DNA of 64,000 bases. Origin: Brevibacillus migulae. GTDB lineage: Bacteria > Bacillota > Bacilli > Brevibacillales > Brevibacillaceae. Positions within the stretch are counted from its first letter, which is position 1, and each line of letters opens with the position of its first letter. Of this stretch, positions 36,301 through 42,868 are shown piece by piece. Location: positions 32,627-96,626 of the forward strand of contig NZ_SDKD01000021.1 in assembly GCF_004521915.1 (NCBI RefSeq), written 5' to 3'. Under the pieces are notes generated by a model that was not told the DNA's origin, searched no databases, and worked only from the letters and a program-made list of their open reading frames with translations. Both the position numbers and the translations under genes were made by a program.

Positions 36301-36938
36301 ATCAACTCGCTCGTGATCGCTTGATCTTGAATATGCTTGGTCTGAATGGAACCTTCCACGAACTTGATCGAATCGATTGTCTTATCAGCAAGCTTCTCGG
36401 AAGTTATGCTTGCATCCATGATTTTATCCCCAGTAATGGATCTCTCCTGCAGCTTCATTCCGGAAATACTGCCATTTACCAGATGCTCGCCTGTAATGGA
36501 ATTGGGCGCAATTTTGCTCGTGGTCACACTATTTAGAGCCAATTTCGTATTGTCGATCGCGTAATCTTTGAGATGAGCTGTCTCAATGGAACCGGGTTTT
36601 ATTTTGGAACCATCCACTGCGCGATTCGCAATTTTTTCAGTAGTGACCGACTGATCCGTCAAATCATCTGTATAAATGGAGGATATTTCCTTTTGCTCCT
36701 TCATCTCCGTTACCATTTTTGTAAATTTCTTTTGGTTGGCCGCACTATTATTGCTTTTTGGAATCAACGGGATGGGGGTGACAGAAGCTACAGGATTGGC
36801 TAACGGACTTTCCGTATCAAGGTCCGTCAGCTCCAATTCTTCTAAGAAAGAAAGCTCGTCAAGACTATTGTCAAGCGCTTTTCCTTCCGCGGTGCTTCGT
36901 TTGCCCTTAACCGCTTTTCTGCGATTCATTTTCGCCAT
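33396..36938 (-). CDS. Giant decapeptide-repeat protein with acidic tail
   Basis: A 1,180-residue protein without signal peptide or membrane helix. Residues 1-96 are basic then acidic and of low complexity. Residues 97-966 are 87 consecutive ten-residue units with no insertion or deletion, of the form [S/A]-[V/I]-x-[T/S]-x-[K/H]-[L/I]-A-[D/E/K]-[G/Q/N]. A compact domain of about 95 residues follows (R-R-E-V-L-Q-Q-F-G ... I-N-W-I-A-I-G). The last 100 residues are extremely acidic with E-Q-P-x-x five-residue repeats. Similar repeats occur in phage fibre-like and surface proteins; a WIAG-tail type C-terminus is possible (memory, unchecked). GAGGAGAC precedes ATG 36938. It sits between aspB and an FtsH-like protease, an interval absent from the B. 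subtilis order. Role unknown; a fibrous spore or cell-surface protein is the leading guess. Confidence 0.85.
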   Translation of the reverse strand: MAKMNRRKAVKGKRSTAEGKALDNSLDELSFLEELELTDLDTESPLANPVASVTPIPLIPKSNNSAANQKKFTKMVTEMKEQKEISSIYTDDLTDQSVTTEKIANRAVDGSKIKPGSIETAHLKDYAIDNTKLALNSVTTSKIAPNSITGEHLVNGSISGMKLQERSITGDKIMDASITSEKLADKTIDSIKFVEGSIQTKHIQDQAITSELIQDQSISFEKIKPGAINTVSLANQAVNSAKLEDGAVTSDKIRDGAVTSAKLNQESIDSHHLRAKSIKSGHLAEQAVKKEHLANQIIQEQHLSSGVVGAQHLKAEAVTSDKLAKRAVTDEHLNDMAVTETKIAKDSINSRHIQPLAIQSGHLQDFIITHKKISDQQVTTTKIADQAITAEKLAHRSIYQHHIVEDSIQTVHLQNQSVTKEKISKGAIQTTHLNNRVIGSAQLQENAVQTNHLADHLITTSKLAAESVSTDKLTDMSVNTSKLADDAVSSAKIANEAVKSRHLAKGAVTTDAISDKAIQSSHIQPQSILAEHFADEIVSSKKLQNGAVTSEKLADGSVDGKKIQKETIAAAHLAEGAITGDKIAPTAIQSTHVSASAIQTVHLEEASITDTKLKDGAVTTEKLADSSVTGAKLDKHAVSAIHLAEGAVTNHKLANNAVESFHLTEQAVQTHHLAEQSVISNKLAVGAVTKDKLADRIIDGTKLQQSSVTAEHLVDHTITDDKLADGSVTSSKLSLDSVTTDHLQNAAVTAEKIAPGNIASTHLAEGAVTSRTIADHSITTGKLAHGAVTKVQLADGSVDGQKIEASSITSDHLRSQSVTTDKLADGSVDSQKLKPDSIWTEHLGKGSVTNEKIADQSIEARHLTKGAFQASHFPEGSIQTTLIADHAITTTKLRTGAVTREKMADNSVDAQKLAPVSVYEEHLANDAVSSSKLQDRSVTTDKLEDGAITTEKLADNSIASDKLNFTPVQAPAARREVLQQFGIISFRLLPSEQDVILTVLLEESYQHVNYAFVATATTASVLTVIAEKEADQVKLLVKRTVEGVEASGMINWIAIGEKGNIPKDAITVDQNVAAVELPEAEQSEGEQPEGEQPETEQPESEQPAEVERSESEQPEAELDEEVILFPENDDEEDSVDETLDDEDELELVEWTEEEQQRLEEEGVEESILDQKNADEVNNQV
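34041..36650 (-). repeat. 87 tandem 30-bp units encoding decapeptides
   Basis: The first unit starts at the serine codon 36650-36648 and the last at 34070-34068; the distance of 2,580 bases is exactly 86 periods. Units diverge strongly at DNA level, so the array is old rather than freshly amplified. Position 1 is S or A, position 2 V or I, position 6 almost always K or H, position 7 L or I. Confidence 0.92.
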
Positions 36939-37118
36939 ACTTGTCTCCTCTCCTCTCACACTTCAGCCTGTCATTGTGTAGCTTATTCAGGGACAAAACT
37001 GATGGGCACCCATTTAGAGGAGTTTTTTTGTATGGTTATCCCATTGACGACATGTACGTATACGTGGCTTCGTCAAACCATTGGCGGAGCCTTCGCTGCA
37101 CTTTTGTTCATAAACACC

Positions 37119-37147
37119 AAAAAAGCCGGCAATTTACATTGCCAGCT
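37119..37147 (-). terminator. Terminator of the FtsH-like gene, overlapping its stop codon
   Basis: On the minus strand AGCTGGCAAT GTAA ATTGCCGGCT is followed by TTTTTT. The loop contains the stop codon TAA of the FtsH-like gene. Confidence 0.8.
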
Positions 37148-38645
37148 CTGCATTTGCCGTATCTTGTTTGAGCAAGTCACGGAAGAAATCACCGTGCAAG
37201 ACCTCTTGCTCCAAGAGGATGGAAACACTTGTCTGATACACGTGATCGTATTTTTTCAGCATTTCGCGAGTCTGCTCCAGCAGGTTTTCCAGCAGACGAT
37301 TGACTTCTTCATGTACACGGTTGTTGTCTACCAGCTTCATGTTGACAATCCCCAAGCTGGACATCCCGCTTTGCACAATCTCCTGCGCCATGCCTAATGC
37401 TTGTTCAAAGTCATTTTTGGAACCTGTGCTTCGGCCGCCATAATAAATCTCTTCGGACACCGCCCCTGCGAGACATACGATGATCTGTTTTTCCAGCGCA
37501 TCGCGGGTATACAAATAACGGTCTTCCATCGGATTTTGACGCACATACCCTAAAGCTTGCCCGCGGGGACTGAGCGTTACCTGTGAGACCGATCCCGGAC
37601 GCACCAGCTCACTCGCGATCGCGTGGCCCAGCTCATGCATGGCAACGCGTCGCTTTTCTTCACCGGTTGCTTCACGGTCAACCTTTTCACCCATCATGAC
37701 TTTGTCCACCGCATAGGAAAAATGTTTTCTCTCGATCTTGCTTGCATTGTCGCGCATCGCATAGATCGCCGCCTCGTTGGCTACGCTCTCCAGCTGTGCT
37801 CCGGAAAAGCCGAAGGTCTCCTGCGCGATTTGCTCCAAGATCACATTATCGGCCAAAGGCTTGTTCTCGGTATGAATCGTTAAAATTTGCTGGCGCGCTG
37901 CTTTATCCGGCAAATCAACCGTGACGTGACGGTCAAAACGACCTGGACGCAGCAGGGCGGAATCCAGCATATCTTTCCGGTTGGTCGCGGCCATCACGAG
38001 AATGCGCGGCTTATCATTGGTCGCGATCCCATCCATCTCGGTCAGCAGCTGGTTCAACGTCTGATCGTATTCACGCTGCTGCTGCCCTTCGCGTTTTCCA
38101 CCGATGACGTCGATCTCGTCGATGAAAATGATCCCGCTGCTCTGACCATTCTTTTCGGCCATCGTGCGGATTTCCTTAAACATTTCACGGATGCGTTGGG
38201 CACCAACCCCTACATACATCTCAACAAACTGGGACCCTGATGCCGCTAGGAACGCAGAGTTCGTATAATTGGCGGCAGCTTTCGCCATCAAGGTTTTCCC
38301 TGTCCCCGGAGGTCCTGCTAACAATACCCCTTTGATCGGGCGAATGCCGTATTGCTCAATCTTGTCTTTGTGAATCAAGAAATCAAGAGATTCCTTCAAT
38401 TCCTTTTTCGCGCGCTCTTGTCCGCCAATATCGGCAAACGTCACATTCGTTTTGGGAACGGTATGACGGCTGCTTTTGTTACGGGTTGCCAAGCCGCCCA
38501 TATTTCCACCGCCTTGGCGAGCCATCAAAAAGTAGATGCCAGCAAGCACTGCTCCAAAGACAACAAAAGGAGCGATATTCACGCCCAAAAAGAGGAGGAA
38601 AATTAGGATGCCAGGGATGATTCCGTAAAATATCTCTTTACCCAT
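37134..38645 (-). CDS. FtsH-like AAA+ membrane metalloprotease, short form
   Basis: ATP-dependent zinc protease of 503 residues. Two closely packed hydrophobic helices (about 5-42) lack the extracytoplasmic domain of about 70 residues found in housekeeping FtsH. The AAA module has Walker A G-P-P-G-T-G-K-T, Walker B I-I-F-I-D-E-I-D and the SRH region R-P-G-R-F-D-R. The protease has H-E-L-G-H-A and the third zinc ligand in G-S-K-N-D-F. It is thus catalytically complete but a paralogue of FtsH. Its start overlaps the end of the preceding gene by eight bases, coupling the two. The next gene downstream is the decapeptide-repeat protein, 195 bases away. Confidence 0.88.
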   Translation of the reverse strand: MGKEIFYGIIPGILIFLLFLGVNIAPFVVFGAVLAGIYFLMARQGGGNMGGLATRNKSSRHTVPKTNVTFADIGGQERAKKELKESLDFLIHKDKIEQYGIRPIKGVLLAGPPGTGKTLMAKAAANYTNSAFLAASGSQFVEMYVGVGAQRIREMFKEIRTMAEKNGQSSGIIFIDEIDVIGGKREGQQQREYDQTLNQLLTEMDGIATNDKPRILVMAATNRKDMLDSALLRPGRFDRHVTVDLPDKAARQQILTIHTENKPLADNVILEQIAQETFGFSGAQLESVANEAAIYAMRDNASKIERKHFSYAVDKVMMGEKVDREATGEEKRRVAMHELGHAIASELVRPGSVSQVTLSPRGQALGYVRQNPMEDRYLYTRDALEKQIIVCLAGAVSEEIYYGGRSTGSKNDFEQALGMAQEIVQSGMSSLGIVNMKLVDNNRVHEEVNRLLENLLEQTREMLKKYDHVYQTSVSILLEQEVLHGDFFRDLLKQDTANAELAM

Positions 38646-39174
38646 TCACCTGCACCTCCTGTTCATTTGGAAAACGAGGTACCATGACATAGAAAGCGTC
38701 TTTGCCCCGTTTCATAAAGACGTACACATTTTGCTCGTCCATCTGTGTATCGACAACATCAAGCTGATGCTCCTGCTTCCATTGGGAAAGCAATGCCGGA
38801 ATCTTGCTGTATTGATGCAAATCTACCGCTTCCGTAAAGGCAAATACGCCATCTGTCCAAATCGTCTGCAGCTCACTTTCCTTATTGGAGACAGTGATTT
38901 TTACATCTTTGTTGTCCAGCATTTCTTCCATGGAGTTAGACAATTGTTTATATTCATTCGGAAACATTTCCGGATGCGTAACGGTTAACGCAATATCGAC
39001 CTCATTTTTATCGACATGCAGGTTTGCCAGCTGTGCTGACTTCATCCCTTCTACTGTCTGGCGAATCGGCTCTTCAATCTCCATCTTTTGGTACAAATAC
39101 CAACCGCCGAATAAAAGAGTAAGCGTAGCAATCAGCGAGAGCATGATCGTCAACGGTTTCTTTCGGGTTTGCAT
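38638..39174 (-). CDS. Single-pass membrane protein coupled to the FtsH-like protease
   Basis: Unrecognised 178-residue protein. A helix at about 9-28 anchors it (basic M-Q-T-R-K-K-P in front, so the rest is outside), followed by a mixed alpha/beta domain with two M-F-P / P-N-E-Y and V-P-R-F-P-N-E segments. Stop overlaps the protease start, suggesting that the product is an adaptor, inhibitor or substrate of the protease. This is inference from coupling only. Confidence 0.65.
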   Translation of the reverse strand: MQTRKKPLTIMLSLIATLTLLFGGWYLYQKMEIEEPIRQTVEGMKSAQLANLHVDKNEVDIALTVTHPEMFPNEYKQLSNSMEEMLDNKDVKITVSNKESELQTIWTDGVFAFTEAVDLHQYSKIPALLSQWKQEHQLDVVDTQMDEQNVYVFMKRGKDAFYVMVPRFPNEQEVQVNG

Positions 39175-39272
39175 GATCTGTTTCCCTCCTTGCTATACCG
39201 AACATCTATCAATTTCTGATCGATTATGAGTATAGCACAGAGCGAGACCATTCTCTGAATGTAGTTGTTTCC

Positions 39273-39306
39273 AAAAGAAAAAGGCCTTTCCACCATCGGA
39301 AAGACC
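39273..39306 (-). terminator. Terminator of ypmB
   Basis: On the minus strand GGtCTTTCC / GGAAAGgCC is followed by TTTTTCTTTT, directly after the ypmB stop codon. Confidence 0.85.
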
Positions 39307-39308
39307 CC

Positions 39309-39785
39309 TTAAGCAGGCCGGACCACGTAAGACTTAATGATTTGGCCTGTATAAAAATCATAGTGAATATAGTGATACTTCCCTTCTTGATCGAGAACAG
39401 CGGCTTCCCAGAAGCGGCGATCCCCATCCATTCCGGGTACGACGTGTTGAATTTGCATGCCGGGATACCCTTTTTTCAAGGCAGTCATCACGCTTTCTTT
39501 TGTAACCGCTCGATCCATCGTGTCAAAAATGACTTGATCCGCTGTCATCCACGCGATTGCAGGGGTACCCATCTTGTTTTTTCCCATCACGACGGTATAT
39601 GCCTGTTTTCCCCGATATTCAACAACCTCATCCACTTGCGTAATACTTGTTCTTTCCATCGCCCACTTGCGACCCTGCTCTTCAAAAGCACGTTTCTCGG
39701 CAACAACGCTTGACGCAAGATCGTAGGCCAGAGCAAACCCGAGAAGAAGCAGGCATAATGCAACAATTCCTATCCGTATATACAC
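39309..39785 (-). CDS. ypmB: YpmB-like membrane-anchored protein (DUF5590)
   Basis: A 158-residue protein with one N-terminal helix (about 3-22) and an extracytoplasmic domain of two PepSY-like halves; W-A-M-E-R-T-S and Y-H-Y-I-H-Y-D-F-Y-T-G are recognisable. The position between dinG and aspB, as in B. subtilis (dinG-ypmA-ypmB-aspB), supports the name. The function is unknown; PepSY domains often inhibit proteases. It is separated from aspB here by three inserted genes. Confidence 0.75.
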   Translation of the reverse strand: MYIRIGIVALCLLLLGFALAYDLASSVVAEKRAFEEQGRKWAMERTSITQVDEVVEYRGKQAYTVVMGKNKMGTPAIAWMTADQVIFDTMDRAVTKESVMTALKKGYPGMQIQHVVPGMDGDRRFWEAAVLDQEGKYHYIHYDFYTGQIIKSYVVRPA

Positions 39786-39806
39786 GTTTTCGAAACTCCT
39801 TTATCT

Positions 39807-40502
39807 TTACAGAAAAAATGTCAGTTGGTCCTGTTTGCCGCCGTTCTTCCCGCCCAAAGAAAGCTGGACCACCAATTGCCGCAATTGCGTCGTATTGGAA
39901 TCATACCAGAATTGGTATTGAATCGAAACCTGCCTGTCCATCTTTTCCAACGTTTCTTTTGTCGGAAAGGATGGACCCAGCCATACGGCGAGAATCTCCT
40001 CGACATCGGCTTTTGGCAAGTTCAACTGATAGCCGAGCATACCCGGTTTCCCTTGATCCACGATCGGCAACGGCTCGATGGAGGAAAGATGCCCTTTGAT
40101 CAGCATCGCGTGTTCGTAAGGAGTATACATAGCGTACGGCACGAGCAGCGGATCTTGCTTCTGCCCGTCGATCAAGACATTGATCACTTGATTGGTACGG
40201 TTTAACGCAATTTGCTTTCCGCCCAGCTTCCCTTTCAAGTCAAAGCCTTCCCCTTGAAAATAGCCGGACAGCCAATCCTGATTCCACTTTACCGTAAAAG
40301 GAACCTTTCCCTTTTGCAGCGGCTCGATTAGCTCCGCGATCGTATCACGATCTTTCCAGGCACGCTCCTGGACATCGATAACCGGAATTCCATCCTGCCG
40401 ATCCGCATGCTTGTCTTGCAGCATGGCAAACGCCGCACCTAAAAAGAACAGTCCGATGAAGAACGGCACGAGCAGCCACAATTGTCTTGGGCGGATTACC
40501 AT
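39807..40502 (-). CDS. Membrane-anchored extracytoplasmic protein
   Basis: Unrecognised 231-residue protein with a single N-terminal helix (about 8-27) and an outside domain containing I-A-E-L-I-E-P-L-Q-K-G and W-N-Q-D-W-L-S-G-Y-F. The gap to ypmB is 21 bases, so both are probably co-transcribed. A long hairpin (AGGcTCTGCC / GGCAGAcCCT type, 40532-40558) lies upstream of its start. Confidence 0.65.
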   Translation of the reverse strand: MVIRPRQLWLLVPFFIGLFFLGAAFAMLQDKHADRQDGIPVIDVQERAWKDRDTIAELIEPLQKGKVPFTVKWNQDWLSGYFQGEGFDLKGKLGGKQIALNRTNQVINVLIDGQKQDPLLVPYAMYTPYEHAMLIKGHLSSIEPLPIVDQGKPGMLGYQLNLPKADVEEILAVWLGPSFPTKETLEKMDRQVSIQYQFWYDSNTTQLRQLVVQLSLGGKNGGKQDQLTFFL

Positions 40503-40674
40503 CTGCTTAAACCTCCCCGACCCATTTTCGCAGGCTCTGCCATAGGCTTGGCAGACCTATACCTGCTTTTACTTTATGAGGCATGGGAAGGTTTTAGAAC
40601 AACACGGAAATCTTACTAAACATAGTGGCAGGCCCAACGGTCATACTACAGATACACCCCAAGGAGGTGAGCGC

Positions 40675-40851
40675 GTGAATCTGTCGAAGGTGACGACATC
40701 TCCTGATGCAGCAGGGTTATTGCTTCAGGAATACCGCGCATCCTGGGCAGGACTATCCTCACCGCTGAGAACGTTCCCCCCCGCCACCACCCTGTCTTTT
40801 CGCCACACTTCCTTGACCAAAGTGTGGCGCGAGGAGCAAGCAAGTCGGTAA
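40675..40851 (+). CDS. Small protein with a perfect ribosome binding site
   Basis: A 58-codon frame starting GTG at 40675, preceded by AAGGAGGTGAGCGC, one of the best Shine-Dalgarno sequences in the window. The product (N-L-S-K-V-T-T-S-P-D-A-A-G-L-L-L at the start) is unrecognised and moderately basic at its end. A plus-strand terminator follows about 40 bases after the stop. It is the only plus-strand gene between 16.1 and 56.6 kb, so it may be a real small gene rather than a chance frame; it could also be a non-translated RNA. Confidence 0.45.
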   Translation: MNLSKVTTSPDAAGLLLQEYRASWAGLSSPLRTFPPATTLSFRHTSLTKVWREEQASR

Positions 40852-40891
40852 ATAGCTTCAAAAATACGCTACCTACACCTGTACTGCACTT

Positions 40892-40920
40892 CTCTCCTGT
40901 CTTAGGGCAGGAGACCTTTT
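40892..40920 (+). terminator. Plus-strand terminator after the small gene
   Basis: CTCCTG (40894-40899) and CAGGAG (40908-40913), extended by TCT/AGA, followed by CCTTTTACC. It overlaps the 3' end of mtaD on the other strand; the reverse direction has no T-run. Confidence 0.5.
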
Positions 40921-42214
40921 ACCGTTTCAATGTAGCAAACATTTGATTGGCCTCATGGATCACTTGTTCTTCGTCAACCGTCAGCAGCTCACGGTTGCGC
41001 ATGATGAAGCGGCCAGCTACGATCGTATCGGTGACATCGCGCCCATTGCCTGCGTACACCACGTGGGAAATCGGGTTGTGTGCCGGATGATAGTGCGCTT
41101 GATTCGCGTCAAGAATGATCAAGTCTGCTTGTTTTCCTACCTCCAGTGAACCAAGCGTATCTGCCTGGAAGACCCCATCTGCTCCATAACGAGTAGCCAG
41201 GCGCAGTGCCGTCTCTGCTGGAATCGCCACCGGATCGTAATTTACCCCTTTATGCAGGATCGCGGCCAGCTTCATTTCTTCAAACAGATTCAGATTGTTG
41301 TTGGAAGCTGTGCTGTCTGTTCCGAGCGAAACGCTGACGCCACCTGCAAGCAGCTTCGGCAATGGAGCAACTCCACTGGCGAGCTTCAGATTGCTGATAA
41401 TATTGTGAGATACTTTTACATCGTATTTTGCCAAAATCTCGATCTCTTCATCCGTCAGATGCACGGCATGGGCCACCAATGTCGGACGGTTGAAAACGCC
41501 GAGGTTCTCCAGATGTGCGACAGGACGCACCCCATAATCCTTTACATTTTGCTCAACCTCGAAGCGAGTCTCCGACATATGAATGTGAATCGGCAGGTCG
41601 AGTTCCACAGCTTTTTCCACGATCTGGCTGATAAATTCCGGAGGGCATGTATAGGGTGCGTGCGGCGACATCATCACCGTGATGCGGCCATCCGCTTGGT
41701 TATGCCAGTTTTGCGCAAAGGCGGTTGCTTCGCGTAATTTTTGCTGACGCTCTTCCTCCGAGCAAAGACCGATCATCCCGCGGCACAGTCGAGCGCGCAT
41801 CCCGGATTCCGTGACAGCTTTCGCTACCTCATCCATGTGATCGTACATATCCACAAAGGTGGTCGTACCCGTACGGATCATCTCGATAATGGACAAATAA
41901 GTGCCCCATTTCACATGCTCACCGGTAAATTGAGCCTCCAGCGGCCACATTTTATCCTGAAGCCACTGCTGCAGCGGCAAATCATCTGCGTACCCTCGCA
42001 AGAGAGACATCCCTACGTGACCATGCGTATTGATTAAGCCTGGCAGCACATATTTTCCTTTTGCGTCAATGACCTCGTCGTAGCCAGAAACGTCCGCAGG
42101 CGTAGGCCCTACGTAGGTCAATTTATCTCCTTCAAAAGCAACCGCCCCGTCGCGAATGACTTCATCGTGTTCGTTCACGGTCAAGACCGTTGCATGGGTA
42201 ATGATTGTCTTCAT
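40919..42214 (-). CDS. mtaD: 5-methylthioadenosine/S-adenosylhomocysteine deaminase
   Basis: Metal-dependent amidohydrolase (431 residues) of the TRZ/ATZ/MtaD group that deaminates SAH or MTA. Metal motif N-T-H-G-H-V-G-M-S near residue 65, H-I-H-M-S-E-T near 210, H-A-V-H near 235 and S-L-G-T-D-S near 300 are visible. It follows rex closely (14 bases) and is not part of the B. subtilis block. The product links to methionine salvage. Confidence 0.88.
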   Translation of the reverse strand: MKTIITHATVLTVNEHDEVIRDGAVAFEGDKLTYVGPTPADVSGYDEVIDAKGKYVLPGLINTHGHVGMSLLRGYADDLPLQQWLQDKMWPLEAQFTGEHVKWGTYLSIIEMIRTGTTTFVDMYDHMDEVAKAVTESGMRARLCRGMIGLCSEEERQQKLREATAFAQNWHNQADGRITVMMSPHAPYTCPPEFISQIVEKAVELDLPIHIHMSETRFEVEQNVKDYGVRPVAHLENLGVFNRPTLVAHAVHLTDEEIEILAKYDVKVSHNIISNLKLASGVAPLPKLLAGGVSVSLGTDSTASNNNLNLFEEMKLAAILHKGVNYDPVAIPAETALRLATRYGADGVFQADTLGSLEVGKQADLIILDANQAHYHPAHNPISHVVYAGNGRDVTDTIVAGRFIMRNRELLTVDEEQVIHEANQMFATLKR

Positions 42215-42228
42215 TTTCCATTCTCCAT

Positions 42229-42852
42229 TCAGTTAAGGTAATAGGCCAAGCTTTGCAGGCTGGAAGTCACGTCCGCATAATCGATTTTGACATCCTTTGA
42301 TGCACGCAGGGTAACTGGAGCGAAGTTCAAGATGCCTTCGATCCCTGCATCCATGAGCTGATCCGCAACTTCCTGCGCCGCTTTTGCTGGTACAGTGATG
42401 ATCGCCAGGCGAATATTTTGTTCCGTGACGACACACTGCAGATCTTCGATTGATTGTACCTCGATACCCGCAATTTTTTTGCCTACTTTTCGCTTGTCTA
42501 CATCGAAGATTGCCACAATTCTCATGTTGTCTTTCAAATAGGCGTTGTAATTACTGATAGCATGTCCCAAATGCCCCGCACCCACCAGCGCGACATGGAT
42601 CATTTGATCAAGCTTTAAAATATGGCGAATCTTATCAATCAAATAGTTGACATCATACCCGATTCCCTTTTTACCAAAATCGCCGAAAGCAGAGAGATCT
42701 TTACGGATTTGCGCTGGATTGAAATCCAGCGTCTTTCCCATTTGCTGGGAGGATACCGTAGTGACACCCATCTGCTGCAGGTGAGACAGATAGCGTAGGT
42801 AGATCGGCAAACGTCGGACGACAGCTTCTGAGATTTTTTCCGTCTTGGCCAC
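42229..42852 (-). CDS. rex: Redox-sensing transcriptional repressor Rex
   Basis: NADH/NAD+-responsive repressor of 207 residues. The N-terminal winged helix (1-80) contains N-P-A-Q-I-R-K-D-L-S, and the Rossmann domain has G-A-G-H-L-G-H-A-I. Rex controls fermentation and respiratory genes such as those for cytochrome oxidases, relevant to the qcr operon in this window, though no Rex site was sought there in detail. Confidence 0.95.
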   Translation of the reverse strand: MAKTEKISEAVVRRLPIYLRYLSHLQQMGVTTVSSQQMGKTLDFNPAQIRKDLSAFGDFGKKGIGYDVNYLIDKIRHILKLDQMIHVALVGAGHLGHAISNYNAYLKDNMRIVAIFDVDKRKVGKKIAGIEVQSIEDLQCVVTEQNIRLAIITVPAKAAQEVADQLMDAGIEGILNFAPVTLRASKDVKIDYADVTSSLQSLAYYLN

Positions 42853-42868
42853 TGTCTCCTTTACCCCC

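Noticed and set aside
34041..36650. 30-base periodicity suggestive of a CRISPR array
   Set aside because: There are no alternating conserved repeats and unique spacers; the periodicity is explained by decapeptide coding over the whole interval.
29880..37133. Possible prophage origin of the fibre-like repeat protein
   Set aside because: No phage structural, integrase or lysis genes are nearby; the neighbours are housekeeping genes in conserved order.
40646..40861. 71-codon minus-strand frame at the small-gene locus
   Set aside because: It lacks a ribosome site on that strand, whereas the plus-strand frame has an ideal one.
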